Assembly (NCBI GenBank): GCA_002346535.1 | Contig: DDZZ01000057.1 | Location: 21,320-85,319, forward strand | DNA from: Opitutales bacterium UBA2995 | Lineage (GTDB): Bacteria > Verrucomicrobiota > Verrucomicrobiia > Opitutales > UBA2995 | DNA length: 64,000 nt | Direction: 5' to 3' | Shown: piece after piece, positions 37,076 to 46,436 of the stretch | How positions within the stretch are numbered: the first letter of the stretch is position 1 | Layout: the number at the start of each line of letters is the position of its first letter | Translations under genes and position numbers: made by a program | The notes under the pieces: generated by a model | What the model was told of the DNA's origin: nothing | Seen by the model: only the letters and a program-made list of their open reading frames with translations | Databases searched by the model: none

Positions 37076-38390
37076 CCCGACGATGTACCCTCATCTGTTG
37101 CAATCTCCCGAAATCTTCCTGGGTTGGGATTTTTATCTGCCTTTGATCGGCATGGTGGTTTTCATTTTGCTCGGTGTAAGAATATGGGTGGTTCTTGGCC
37201 TGGGTTCTTTGGCCATGCTCCTCTCGACAGACGTTATGCCTCCTTCGCTGTTGGGGGAAGCCTTATTTGATGGTGTGGATTCCTTTGCCCTGATCGCCGT
37301 GCCGCTTTTTATCCTCACTGGCGATATTATGGTGCGAACCGGCCTTTCGAATAAATTACTCGATATCGCTGAAGCAACCATGGGCTGGCAACGATCAGGA
37401 TTGGGAACCTCTACCGTCCTCGGATGCGGTTTCTTTGCCTGCATTTCAGGTTCCGATGCTGCAGACGCCGCAGCCATAAGTCGCATCACCATCGAAAGAC
37501 TCGTAAAGCAAGGTTATCCAAAAGCATACGCCTGCGCGCTGGTTGCAGCCGGTTCCTGCACTGGAATTCTGATTCCCCCTTCAATCGCCTACATTATCAT
37601 AGGTCTGATTCTAGGTATTTCAGCATCCACCCTCTTTCTAGCAGCTATAATTCCCGGAGTATTGATACTCCTATCGGTAATGGCGGCAAATTTCATAACG
37701 AACCGCATGTATGATTATGAAAATTCACGAGCAGGTTTTAGATTGGGCTACTGGTGGAAAACCGTTTACGAGGGCCGTTATGCTTTGTTGATACCTTTCG
37801 TCATTCTGGGAGGCATTTATTCCGGAATTTTTACGCCCACCGAATCGGCAGCCGTAGCAGTAGTCGTAACATTCGGAATCGGATTCGCCCAAAAAACGAT
37901 CTCCCTCAAGGACATTCCGAAGATGCTTGAATCCTCGACCAAGGTTAACGGGGTCATCGTGCCAATTATAGCGATGTCGCTCCCGCTTGCCCAAACCCTG
38001 GCATCTTTGGATGTACCCCAATACTTCGTTCACAACATGATATCGCTGACCAATAATAACTTTCTGATCATGCTGCTCATGCTCCTCATCCTGATAATAG
38101 CTGGTTGCGTGATGGAAACGACGCCCAATATTGTGATCTTGGCTCCTCTGCTTCTGCCCCTAAGTCTGAAAATAGGAATGAACGAAATCCACTTTTGTAT
38201 ATTTATGGTTACCGCATTGGGAATTGGATTCATTACTCCACCACTCGGGCTGAATTTATTTGTTGTTTCCGGGGTTGCCGGCACACCCGTTTTGGCGATT
38301 TCCAGATTCGCAGTACCCTTTGTCATCGCCATGCTATTTGTGGTGATTCTCCTGATGTTGGTTCCGGAATTATCGCTTTGGCTATTATAG
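37053..38390 (+). CDS. dctM: TRAP transporter large permease (DctM)
   Basis: 445 residues from ATG 37053 (37083 is another possible ATG), with about 12 helices. The family segments FFACISGSDAADAAAI, GSCTGILIPPSIAYIIIG and GGIYSGIFTPTESAAVAV are clear. It is the channel subunit that moves the DctP cargo with sodium across the inner membrane. With dctP and dctQ upstream the system is complete and all three reading frames are intact. The proline-racemase-type gene begins 47 bases after its TAG stop. Confidence 0.93.
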   Translation: METNFSTDPTMYPHLLQSPEIFLGWDFYLPLIGMVVFILLGVRIWVVLGLGSLAMLLSTDVMPPSLLGEALFDGVDSFALIAVPLFILTGDIMVRTGLSNKLLDIAEATMGWQRSGLGTSTVLGCGFFACISGSDAADAAAISRITIERLVKQGYPKAYACALVAAGSCTGILIPPSIAYIIIGLILGISASTLFLAAIIPGVLILLSVMAANFITNRMYDYENSRAGFRLGYWWKTVYEGRYALLIPFVILGGIYSGIFTPTESAAVAVVVTFGIGFAQKTISLKDIPKMLESSTKVNGVIVPIIAMSLPLAQTLASLDVPQYFVHNMISLTNNNFLIMLLMLLILIIAGCVMETTPNIVILAPLLLPLSLKIGMNEIHFCIFMVTALGIGFITPPLGLNLFVVSGVAGTPVLAISRFAVPFVIAMLFVVILLMLVPELSLWLL

Positions 38391-38437
38391 TGCTTTATTG
38401 CCTTTCATTGCGATCTGGCCAAAAGTGATCGTCTAAC

Positions 38438-39373
38438 ATGAACCTGATCAAAGTCATCGATTCCCACACCGGAGGAGAACCCACAAGAGTAGTGATCGAC
38501 GGGGGTCCAGACATTGGATCGGGTTCGGCCGCGGATCTTCGCGAACGGTTCAAAAATGATCATGATTCCTTTCGTTCCGCCGTGGTGAATGAACCGCGCG
38601 GATCGGATATTCTGGTTGGCGGGCTTCTCGTAGAACCTAAAGACCAAACCTGCGAAGCCGGAGTCATATTTTTTAACAACGTGGGTATGCTAAATATGTG
38701 TGGCCATGGCTTGATCGGGTTCGTGGCAACCCTCTCACATCTTGGCCGCATCCAGCCGGGGAAACACTCCATTGAAACCTCCGTCGGCCTGGTATCGACT
38801 CAACTCCATGACGATGGGCAAGTGTCCTTCGAAAACGTACCCAGCTACCGAAAAGCCAAGTCTATAAAACTCGAAGTTGAGGGCTATGGTGAAGTTACGG
38901 GAGATGTGGCGTGGGGAGGAAATTGGTTTTTTCTGATCAAAGACCACAACTTGGAGATCGATTTTGAAAACGTAGACGAGCTCACCCAGTTCACCTGGAA
39001 CGTGCGAAAAGCAGTCAACGCAAATGGCTATCAGGAAGTGGACCACATTGAGATGTTCGCCGCGCCAGAAAATCCAGAAAACAATAGTCGTAATTTCGTC
39101 CTTTGCCCCGGAAAAGCCTACGATCGATCTCCCTGTGGAACGGGGACCAGTGCCAAGGTTGCCTGTATGGCCGAGGATGGTCTATTGCAACGGGGCGAAG
39201 TATGGCGGCAGGAAAGCATAACAGGAAGCGTGTTTGAAGGGAGCTACAGAGTTGAGGATGGGAAGGTCATTCCCAGCATCAAAGGTAGCGCTTTTGTGAA
39301 TGGTGAATCAACGTTGATCCTAAATCCCGCGGATCCGCTTTGCTGGGGCATTGACAGCCAAGTAAATATGTAG
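38438..39373 (+). CDS. 4-hydroxyproline 2-epimerase (proline racemase family)
   Basis: 311 residues. The two catalytic cysteines are C88 (NMCGHGLIG) and C233 (DRSPCGTGTSA). A pair of Cys residues is what epimerases and racemases have; the dehydratase branch carries Thr at the second site. It would convert trans-4-hydroxy-L-proline to cis-4-hydroxy-D-proline in the cytoplasm. The next step normally needs a D-amino-acid (hydroxyproline) dehydrogenase, and exactly such a gene follows as a pseudogene at 39389. It sits directly behind the TRAP operon, which could import hydroxyproline or a related compound. Confidence 0.9.
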   Translation: MNLIKVIDSHTGGEPTRVVIDGGPDIGSGSAADLRERFKNDHDSFRSAVVNEPRGSDILVGGLLVEPKDQTCEAGVIFFNNVGMLNMCGHGLIGFVATLSHLGRIQPGKHSIETSVGLVSTQLHDDGQVSFENVPSYRKAKSIKLEVEGYGEVTGDVAWGGNWFFLIKDHNLEIDFENVDELTQFTWNVRKAVNANGYQEVDHIEMFAAPENPENNSRNFVLCPGKAYDRSPCGTGTSAKVACMAEDGLLQRGEVWRQESITGSVFEGSYRVEDGKVIPSIKGSAFVNGESTLILNPADPLCWGIDSQVNM

Positions 39374-39388
39374 TGGAAAGGCAAATAC

Positions 39389-39622
39389 ATGCCTAACTCC
39401 AAACACATCGTAATCGTCGGGGGTGGTGTCATAGGGTTATGCACGGCCTTTTATTCGCTGAAACGCGGACATTAGGTTACAATCATTGAACGTGGAAGCC
39501 CCGATCATGACTCTCATTCATTGAGCAACGCCGGATTTGTAGTGCCGAGTCACATCGTCCCCCTGGCTGCTCCAGGAATGGTTTCGTTGGGACTTAAGAT
39601 GATGCTGAATCCGCGGGACCAA
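39389..39622 (+). pseudogene. FAD-dependent D-amino-acid dehydrogenase (DadA-like), N-terminal remnant
   Basis: The frame opens with a perfect FAD-binding strand, HIVIVGGGVIGLCTAFYSLK, then a TAG, then in the same frame VTIIERGSPDHDSHSLSNAG and PSHIVPLAAPGMVSLGLKMM. This is the beginning of a DadA-type oxidase. All later parts are absent; unrelated sequence follows from about 39620. It directly follows the hydroxyproline epimerase, so it was probably the second enzyme of that pathway. Confidence 0.82.
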
Positions 39623-39810
39623 CTCCCATTAAAGCGACTCGACTGCTTTTGATTTCAAATTTGTGGTCTTCCAAAGCGGCTATAAAACCAAGGCCGTCCA
39701 TCATGTCTCCAAGTAAAAAATCTCCTTCTTTACGAATCACATTGGCGGATTGAAGCGCTTCTGACCGTTGGCTCAGTTTGTCTAAATATTGAATCGATCC
39801 GGAGACTTTA
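39594..39810 (-). pseudogene. Shikimate dehydrogenase-like (AroE) fragment
   Basis: Read on the minus strand, the segment gives YLDKLSQRSEALQSANVIRK, then GDFLLGDMMDGLGFIAALED and SSRVALMGVGPA. These match AroE in the order A-N-x-V, G-x-N/M-x-D-x-x-G-F and V-x-x-x-G-x-G. Both ends are missing. It is squeezed between a DadA fragment on the other strand and the end of the enolase-family gene. Confidence 0.65.
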
Positions 39811-39882
39811 CCTGGGTCACCGGAGGCCCAATCATCACAAAACCCGAGGTCGGCTTGTCGGCAAAACGAGACAAGGGGCCTT

Positions 39883-41036
39883 TCAGGTTGAACAGTGTCG
39901 AACACAAAGCCGATCAAGCACTGTTACATCAATATCCAATCCAAGGCCGGGTCTATCAGGAACTTCCACAAATCCGTCCTTTTGTTCAAAACAGATCGAA
40001 GCAAGATTATTGCGAATTGGATTGGGTGTCTGGTCAAATTCCATGACAGGTTCTTGTTCGTAAATGCGCGGTAATCTGGCATACGGACAGGGAGGAAAAG
40101 TCGAAGCCAGGCTGATACTCGCCGAAATCATGATGGCCGATCCCCAAACGTGCGGATTGACCTGAATTCCCAAAGTATTGGCCTGAGAAGCAACATTACG
40201 GAACTCAGTGATTCCACCCACAAACCGAACATTCGGCTGGGCAACATCCAAGGCCCGTTTGGCTAAGAAATCACGGGCTTCAAATCGATTGTACCAAACC
40301 TTACCACCAGCCACGGCAATTGGTTGTCCGGCCTTCACTTCAAGGTAGCCATCGACATCATTAGCCAACACCGGTTCTTCAAACCAGTGAATATCCAAAT
40401 CAGCCAGGCGATTTCCTATATCGATAGCAGTTGAAGCATTGTAGGCCTTGTTTGCATCCACCATCAGATACAAGTCCGGCCCAATAGCTTCGCGAAGGGC
40501 TGTTACGCGTTTTACATCATCCAGAACAGTCTGCCCACCGACTTTGGTTTTCATTCCTTTGTATCCAGCTTCTACATACGACTTTGCTTCCTCCATCAGC
40601 TTCGAGGAAAATCCTTCAGCTTCGTAGTAGAGACCGGTTGCGTAGACAGCCACTTGCTCCCGAATCGATCCACCCAGCATCTGAGCAATACTTTTTCCTG
40701 ATGCCTTTCCGAGCAGATCCCACAGCGCAATGTCAACCGCACTCAAAGCACCACCACCAAAACCACCAGTCAGGCCGTCGTTGTGAAGGCTATGAAACAA
40801 TTGATGCCAAGAGCGTTGATATTGGAAGGATCCTTTCCAATCAACAACGGAGCAAAAATGTCGTGAATGGCCGACTGCGAGGGTGAAGCACCCCCTTCTC
40901 CCCAACCGACCAATCCATCGTCAGTGGTAATTTTGCAAATCAATGCAGTCCGATTTCCTGCCCATCCTTGAGACCAACCGAAAGGTTTATCAATCGGGCT
41001 TTCCAGCAAGTAGGTTTCTATCTTTTCAATTTTCAT
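39883..41036 (-). pseudogene. Mandelate racemase/muconate lactonizing-type enzyme, frameshifted
   Basis: The N-terminal capping domain begins at ATG 41036 (MKIEKIETYLLESPIDKPFG ... VGWGEGG). The barrel continues from about 40800 in a different frame: GGALSAVDIALWDLLGK, KGMKTKVGG, LYLMVDANKAY, HWFEEPV, and HVWGSA with a late catalytic region. A single frameshift around 40790-40800 separates the halves. The third metal ligand is also lost: the usual A-x-G-E segment reads AVAGGKVWY with Gly for Glu. The natural C-terminus (GLGLDIDVTVLDR) lies near 39935, and the frame then runs on into the AroE remnant. Inactive as read. Confidence 0.85.
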
Positions 41037-41062
41037 CAGGCTTTGGTCATTGATTGAGAATT

Positions 41063-41971
41063 TTACGGTTCCGATCGGCTCGGTACGTCAGGGACTGCCC
41101 CATCCAGCTCACAAATTCTGGCCGCATAGTGACAAGCCTTGGCGGCTATTTCTGCCAACGGCGCACCTTCGCAGACTCCGTTAATGATCGAAGCAGTAAA
41201 TGCGTCTCCGGCACCAACCGTGTCTCGGACTTCGGCAGGAAAACCGGGTTGGTCGATCACCTCATTGGCTGATACTAGCAGCGCACCGTCCGCACCCCGA
41301 GTCATCACCACAAGTTCCAGATCAAAGTTTTTCATTAATTGCTGTAAAAGCGAAGGATGCGGATCCGCCATGCTCAGGCCAGAAGCTTTCGAAACGGATT
41401 CCAGCTCGTCATCGCTAAATTTGAGAAAGTTACACAGTTCAATGGATTCTTGGATGACCGCGTCGTTGAAAAATGGAAGCCTTAAATTGATGTCGAGGAC
41501 TCGGCGAATATTGGCCGTTTTCGCCCGTTCCAAGGAGAACTGAATTGTTGCTTTTGAAATAGCAGAACGTTGGGCCAGCGAACCAAAATAAACCACATCG
41601 GCCTGATCTATGCGTCCTCCCATTTCCGTTGACCATGGAATTTGATCCCAAGCCACATCCTCCTCAATGGTAAATGTCGGCTTTCCAGATGTATCCATCT
41701 CCACAGTCACCACGCCTGTTTTTGAATCCTGGATTTGAGCAACCAAGGATACATCGATCCCATAATTCTCAAGAATGCTTGTACCCATACTTCCGCAGTC
41801 ATCTTGCCCAACAGCGCTAACCATAGAGACACGGGCGCCCAAGGCAGCTGCATGGCAGGCAAAGTTTGCCGGAGCACCGCCAAAACGAGGACCTGTTGGA
41901 AACAAATCCCAAAGGACTTCGCCCAGCGAAATGATGTTTGGTCTGTTCAATTTTTCTTTGATCTTCAACAA
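41063..41971 (-). CDS. Fructokinase-like PfkB carbohydrate kinase
   Basis: 302 residues. ISLGEVLWDLFPTG and FGGAPANFACHAAALG are the substrate-binding start of the fructokinase branch. VRDTVGAGDAFTASIING near residue 252 is the PfkB signature with the catalytic Asp. It would phosphorylate fructose or a related ketose in the cytoplasm. It ends 26 bases before the start of the broken racemase-family gene on the same strand. Confidence 0.9.
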   Translation of the reverse strand: MLKIKEKLNRPNIISLGEVLWDLFPTGPRFGGAPANFACHAAALGARVSMVSAVGQDDCGSMGTSILENYGIDVSLVAQIQDSKTGVVTVEMDTSGKPTFTIEEDVAWDQIPWSTEMGGRIDQADVVYFGSLAQRSAISKATIQFSLERAKTANIRRVLDINLRLPFFNDAVIQESIELCNFLKFSDDELESVSKASGLSMADPHPSLLQQLMKNFDLELVVMTRGADGALLVSANEVIDQPGFPAEVRDTVGAGDAFTASIINGVCEGAPLAEIAAKACHYAARICELDGAVPDVPSRSEP

Positions 41972-42159
41972 ATCTACTTACCGGCGGTAACTCGCCTCAA
42001 GAGCAATCAACAAACAGTTTAGGGTCTATTTTTGATTATTATGGATTTACAGATTCCTCGAGGGGACCAAAGCTTAACAATTCGCTATAACTACAAGGGT
42101 TACTGAAAGCAATTTTCTCATACCGATTTCCTGCTCAACTAAACTCAATACTCATTTTT

Positions 42160-42312
42160 ATGTCAGGCCAAGCAATTGAAGAGTATGGTAGATCAGAACT
42201 GCCTTTCTACCAAGGTAAGAACGAACAATGCATGGTTCACTCTGCCAAGGCTAATCCCAAGGAATATGCAACCCTTGCGCACAACTACATCCGCGAAATA
42301 ACCGGCCTGTAA
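42160..42312 (+). CDS. Short ORF (50 aa) before transaldolase, possibly a remnant
   Basis: The 50 codons read like a protein C-terminus (ELPFYQGKNEQCMVHSAKAN, then EYATLAHNYIREITGL). I do not recognise the parent family. It ends 18 bases before the transaldolase-like ATG on the same strand, so it may be the tail of a lost upstream gene of the same operon or a leader ORF. Confidence 0.4.
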   Translation: MSGQAIEEYGRSELPFYQGKNEQCMVHSAKANPKEYATLAHNYIREITGL

Positions 42313-42330
42313 ATTTAATCAATTATTATT

Positions 42331-43392
42331 ATGTCCGACACACAAACTGTTAGCCAGAACAACATGAATCGCATGCAAGCTCTGGGAGCCGACTGGTGGA
42401 ATGACTCATGTGACATCACCGAACTTTCCGACGCCGTCGCCACCGGCGCAGTCGGGGCAACTTCAAACCCAGTCATAGTGGCCGCAGCCGTAGCACAGGA
42501 TCCGGATCGATGGATTCCGGTTTTGGAGAAACTAATCGCCGATAATCCTTCTGACTCAGAGGAGGACATCGCTTGGAAATTAATAGAACGTGTAGGCACG
42601 GATGCCTCAAAACTGTTGTTACCTACATACGAAGCAACAAATGGGCAAAAGGGGCACCTATGCCTGCAAGTGAACCCCAAAGAATACCGCAATGCGGAAC
42701 GCATGCTCGAACATGGAAAACACCTGGCTTCCCTTGCACCTAACATCGCTATCAAGGCTCCGGCAACCAAACCAGGGTTGGAAGCCGTGGAGGAAATGAC
42801 CGCAGCCGGAGTTCGCGTGAACGTGACCGTTTCATTTTCTGTCGCACAGGCCGTCGCTGCTGCTGAAGCAATCGAACGAGGGTTGAAGCAGGCTGAAACT
42901 CCCGATGCAAATTTTCCCTACGTGACCATCATGATCGGTCGAGTAGACGATCAATTGAAACGCACTCACCAAAGCCAAGGTATCGATATTAACCCTGAAT
43001 CGCTGGAATGGGGAGGCATCGCGGTATTCAAACATGCGACACAAATTTTTCGCCAACGTTGTTACAAGGGCACGCTGTTGGCAGCGGCTTATCGCAATCA
43101 GATACATTGGTCTGAAATCATCGGAACTGATGTGCTGCAATCGATCCCGTACGATTGGTGGAAAGGGTACCACAACGTTGACATCGAGCCAAGGCTCAGC
43201 CTGGATGAACCGGTCGATGAATCTATCCTGAATGACCTGAATCAATTTCCCGATTTCAAACAGGCCTATGACGAAGACGGAATGCAACCCGAAGAATTTG
43301 TGCACTATGATGCATCGATTCACACCATCAACCAATTCATTGAAGGCTACGAAGGTCTCCTGAAAACGGTACGAGACAAAATGCTCATTTAG
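42331..43392 (+). CDS. Transaldolase-family protein
   Basis: 353 residues, a TIM barrel of the transaldolase/fructose-6-phosphate aldolase group. DSCDITELSDAVATGAVGAT-SNPVI is the family N-terminal strand set, the Schiff-base lysine is in NIAIKAPAT at about residue 142, and GVRVNVTVSFSVAQ follows. It would transfer or split a dihydroxyacetone unit in the pentose phosphate pathway or a related sugar-phosphate reaction. It is longer than bacterial F6P aldolases and has a distinct C-terminal half with YDWWKGYHN, so exact specificity is open. Confidence 0.85.
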   Translation: MSDTQTVSQNNMNRMQALGADWWNDSCDITELSDAVATGAVGATSNPVIVAAAVAQDPDRWIPVLEKLIADNPSDSEEDIAWKLIERVGTDASKLLLPTYEATNGQKGHLCLQVNPKEYRNAERMLEHGKHLASLAPNIAIKAPATKPGLEAVEEMTAAGVRVNVTVSFSVAQAVAAAEAIERGLKQAETPDANFPYVTIMIGRVDDQLKRTHQSQGIDINPESLEWGGIAVFKHATQIFRQRCYKGTLLAAAYRNQIHWSEIIGTDVLQSIPYDWWKGYHNVDIEPRLSLDEPVDESILNDLNQFPDFKQAYDEDGMQPEEFVHYDASIHTINQFIEGYEGLLKTVRDKMLI

Positions 43393-43570
43393 GAATTTTT
43401 AAAATGAAGACTCCCAGGGCCGCGATGGCGTGCGCTTCTGCACCCGCGAATAGATCGTTACCTCCCGCTGGTTTGGCGATGCGGACTTGTGGAGGAAATA
43501 AATCAAGCCGATTACCTAATCATCATTATTCGAGCACCTTCGCGTATGCAAATTTCCAATGCGTCTGGAC

Positions 43571-43596
43571 GGACCGCTACGGTGAGCGGTCCCTAC
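43571..43596 (-). repeat. REP-like perfect hairpin with GTAG foot
   Basis: GGACCGCT-ACGGTG-AGCGGTCC is a perfect eight-pair hairpin. On the minus strand it is immediately preceded by GTAG, the tetranucleotide that marks REP elements recognised by RAYT transposases (established for other bacteria). No RAYT gene is in the window. Confidence 0.55.
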
Positions 43597-43627
43597 CCTG
43601 GGACCTGATTTCAAATTGAAACGGTAA

Positions 43628-43657
43628 GGCGTGTTCGCCGAACGCACCGCCTTCGTA
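43628..43657 (-). repeat. REP-like imperfect hairpin
   Basis: GGCG...GTTCGCCGAAC...CGCC forms an imperfect stem around the palindrome GTTCGCCGAAC. On the minus strand it has a TACGAAG foot, like TACGAGGA at 28459-28485. Confidence 0.4.
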
Positions 43658-43715
43658 AGTTAAATGTAGTCTCCAATTTTAGCAAAATTCTAAATAACCC
43701 GAGCTATAGTTGCAA

Positions 43716-45482
43716 ATGGTGACCTTTTTTACGTGCATCGCCTTTATGGGTTTTGTTGCCTGGTATTCCTGGAGCAAAACACGAGGAAAAATCTCAACCT
43801 CGAGCGGTTACTTCCTTGCAGGAAACGGGTTAACGGGTCTCTTCATCGGCGGTTCCTTGCTACTGACCAATATTTCTACGGAACAGCTCATTGGCCAGAA
43901 CGGCATGACCTACGCCGGGAACATGACTCCTATGGCATGGGAAATTTGGGCCGTGCGAGGAATCATCCTCTTGGCGGTCCTGTTTCTGCCAATGTATCTG
44001 GGTGGCGCTTTTCCTACCATGCCATCCTTCCTTCAATCACGATACGGATCTGGAACTCAGCGACTTGTGGTAGGTTTGTTATTATTCGGCTATCTTTTCG
44101 TATTATCTCCGTCCGTTTTATACGGTGGTTCGCTTGCATTGATGAAGATTCTCAACGTGCAGGAGATGACAGGATTGTCACAAATCCAATCGTTGTGGCT
44201 GGTTACTGTAATTATCGGAATCATTGGGGCGATCTATGCCATCTTTGGAGGCCTTAGGGCTGTAGCCATTTCCGACACCTTAAACGGTATCGGACTCCTA
44301 GTCATGGGCTGCCTGATACCAATCTTCGGCCTAGTGGCTCTTGGAAACAAACTCGGTGGCGGTATAAGGACTGCCATGTATGAAATTACAACCACCCATA
44401 CCTACAAACTGAATGCAATCGGCACAGGTAATGAACACGATGCGATTCCGATTTCAGCAGTCTTTACCGGACTTTTGGTCATGGCGGTCTTTTATTGGGG
44501 AACAAATCAGTTCATCATTCAACGAGCCCTGGGAGCCGCGAGTCTGAAAGAAGGTCAAAAAGGCCTCCTTCTGGCTGGTTTCTTTAAGATTATTATCCCA
44601 TTCCTGGCCATGGCTCCCGGCCTTATCACCTTCCACTTGTTAGGACCGGAAATCACACCAACCGATATGGCCTACCCAGCGCTAGTCGCAGAAACCTTAC
44701 CGGCACCATTACTTGGCTTGTTTATTGCGGTTTTGCTAGGTGCCGTCTTTTCAACGTACAATTCCCTCCTCAATTCATCGGCTACGATGTTTGCCATCGA
44801 TATCTATAAGCCCCTTATCAATAAAAACGCCGACGATCATAAACTCATTTCGATCGCAAAAAACTTTGCCATTGGAGCAGCTATCCTTACGATCCTGGGA
44901 GCCCCCAATTTGATTAATGCACCCGAAGGTATTTTCATTTTCATCGCCAAATTTTCCGGATTTGTAGCTATCCCGATTGCGTGCCTAATCATGTTGGGCC
45001 TTTTCGCGCAGAACCTTCGAATCCCACATATAGCAGCCCAATTCATAATCATTTTCCATATTGTCAACTATTATACCTTGGTATGGGGATTCGAGAAGAT
45101 GGGTATCGTCATTCCCATGCACTGGATGCACACCTTCAGCATTCTGTTTTTGGTGGAAACAGCGATCGTAATTATCTGGTCTTTAAAATGGCCGCATCAC
45201 GAATCCTTCAGCCATCGACACAATCCAAAGGTGGAAATGGCACCTTGGAGATTCAGCATGCTGATCAGTGCCGTGCTTCTGTCACTCGCCTCATTGACAT
45301 ACGTAGTCTTCTCGAATGTGGGAGTCGCCTACCAAGGTGGAGTAGTTTCACCCAATTTCTGGTTACCCTTCGGATTCGCTCTTTTAAACTGTATTGCTTT
45401 TTGCTGTTGGGCTAATACCTGGCTACAGAGAAAGTATGAAAGCTTTGTCGCAAAACATTGGAGTCGACCTTCGGAAAATTGA
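43716..45482 (+). CDS. Sodium:solute symporter (SSS), long SGLT-like type
   Basis: 588 residues, about 14 helices, starting at ATG 43716 (a TTG two codons upstream is in frame). GGSLLLTNISTEQLIGQNGM is characteristic of the sodium/glucose symporter branch, and GAVFSTYNSLLNSSATMFAIDIY holds the conserved Ser/Thr and the helix 8 region. The likely cargo is a monosaccharide or uronate. It leads a run of same-strand genes: UxuB-like SDR, IolG-like oxidoreductase, two sulfatases and a cytochrome c protein. Confidence 0.92.
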   Translation: MVTFFTCIAFMGFVAWYSWSKTRGKISTSSGYFLAGNGLTGLFIGGSLLLTNISTEQLIGQNGMTYAGNMTPMAWEIWAVRGIILLAVLFLPMYLGGAFPTMPSFLQSRYGSGTQRLVVGLLLFGYLFVLSPSVLYGGSLALMKILNVQEMTGLSQIQSLWLVTVIIGIIGAIYAIFGGLRAVAISDTLNGIGLLVMGCLIPIFGLVALGNKLGGGIRTAMYEITTTHTYKLNAIGTGNEHDAIPISAVFTGLLVMAVFYWGTNQFIIQRALGAASLKEGQKGLLLAGFFKIIIPFLAMAPGLITFHLLGPEITPTDMAYPALVAETLPAPLLGLFIAVLLGAVFSTYNSLLNSSATMFAIDIYKPLINKNADDHKLISIAKNFAIGAAILTILGAPNLINAPEGIFIFIAKFSGFVAIPIACLIMLGLFAQNLRIPHIAAQFIIIFHIVNYYTLVWGFEKMGIVIPMHWMHTFSILFLVETAIVIIWSLKWPHHESFSHRHNPKVEMAPWRFSMLISAVLLSLASLTYVVFSNVGVAYQGGVVSPNFWLPFGFALLNCIAFCCWANTWLQRKYESFVAKHWSRPSEN

Positions 45483-45552
45483 AATGAAACTTATTAGTAT
45501 TAAACAAAATGTAGAAGCTGCTTTGACTGCTATCCGACAATCGAAGAGTATC

Positions 45553-45566
45553 GCGGTTAAAACCGC
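45553..45566. repeat. Short GCGGTT/AACCGC hairpin
   Basis: GCGGTT-AA-AACCGC lies 19 bases before the SDR ATG and is followed by TCCTCCC. Similar short hairpins with a GAGG-type foot recur between genes of related bacteria (from memory). It could also affect initiation of the SDR. Confidence 0.35.
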
Positions 45567-45584
45567 TCCTCCCTCAGAAATCTC

Positions 45585-46421
45585 ATGGACTTTGAAGACC
45601 TAAAAGGCAAAACAGTCGCGATCACTGGTGGAGCCGGAGTGATCGCTCACGGCTTGGGCCATGGATTGGCTGAGGTTGGAATGGACATTGTCATACTGGA
45701 TATCGACGCCGAAAAAGCGGAAACGTTTGCCAGCGAACTCCAGGAACAACATGGAATCAAGAGCGCCGGAATTGGATGCGACGTCCTGGACCCCGATTCC
45801 ATTAAACAGGCTCGTGATTCGATTGTAAAAACGCTGGGAAGCCTGGATTTTCTCATTAACGGAGCCGGGGGCAATAGTCCGGATGCCTCAACCGAATTGG
45901 AGCAATTGGAAAAGGATACAGAAGACTTTTCGGGCAGCTTTTTCGACCTTCCTCTGGATGCGTTTAGAAAAACATTAAATCTCAACCTTTTGGGCACCGT
46001 TCTACCGAGTCAGATTCTCGGCCAGCTTCTCGCTAAGCAAGGCAGTGGGGCCATCATGAACATCTCATCGATGAATGCCTACCGTCCACTCACCAAGATA
46101 CCGGCCTACTCTGCCGGAAAATGTGCAGTTAGCAATTTCACGGAATGGCTGGCAGTCCACCTAGCTCAAACCGGGGTGCGTGTAAATGCAATCGCGCCGG
46201 GATTCTTTTTAACCGAACAGCTGAAGTTTCTGGCATTTGATGAAAAGGGAGAGCTGACCGATCGCTACCGTCGCGTGTTGCAACTAACTCCCATGAACCG
46301 CTTCGGGGATCAAAAAGAACTTATTGGCCCCACCCTTTTTTTGCTTTCTGAACTTTCCGCCTTCATCACCGGGGTCATAATTCCTGTTGATGGAGGATTT
46401 AATGCCTACAGTGGCGTCTAA
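45585..46421 (+). CDS. D-mannonate oxidoreductase-like SDR (fructuronate reductase type)
   Basis: 278 residues. The NAD(P) motif is T-G-G-A-G-V-I starting at residue 14; the catalytic residues are S162, Y175 and K179 (YSAGK). A distinctive insert after NGAGGNSPDAS (about residues 93-125) is seen in SDR-type D-mannonate oxidoreductases (UxuB analogues), which interconvert fructuronate or tagaturonate with the aldonate. This is a key uronate-catabolism step and fits the eda-kdgK operon at 29.7 kb. The IolG-like gene follows after 15 bases. Confidence 0.85.
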   Translation: MDFEDLKGKTVAITGGAGVIAHGLGHGLAEVGMDIVILDIDAEKAETFASELQEQHGIKSAGIGCDVLDPDSIKQARDSIVKTLGSLDFLINGAGGNSPDASTELEQLEKDTEDFSGSFFDLPLDAFRKTLNLNLLGTVLPSQILGQLLAKQGSGAIMNISSMNAYRPLTKIPAYSAGKCAVSNFTEWLAVHLAQTGVRVNAIAPGFFLTEQLKFLAFDEKGELTDRYRRVLQLTPMNRFGDQKELIGPTLFLLSELSAFITGVIIPVDGGFNAYSGV

Positions 46422-46436
46422 CCTACAAACACTTTT

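Larger units (their letters stand above)
43393..43715. other. Intergenic region with two REP-like hairpins
   Basis: This gap between transaldolase and the SSS symporter holds no convincing gene; a 71-codon frame is low in protein-like character and spans a hairpin. It contains the hairpins at 43571-43592 and 43628-43657. Confidence 0.6.

Noticed and set aside
43404..43619. 71-codon rightward frame between transaldolase and symporter
   Set aside because: It spans a perfect hairpin and has no protein-like pattern; the region looks like REP elements.
45484..45603. 39-codon frame (MKLISIKQNVEAAL) between the symporter and the SDR
   Set aside because: It overlaps the SDR start, contains the GCGGTT/AACCGC hairpin and has no clear ribosome site; evidence is too weak.
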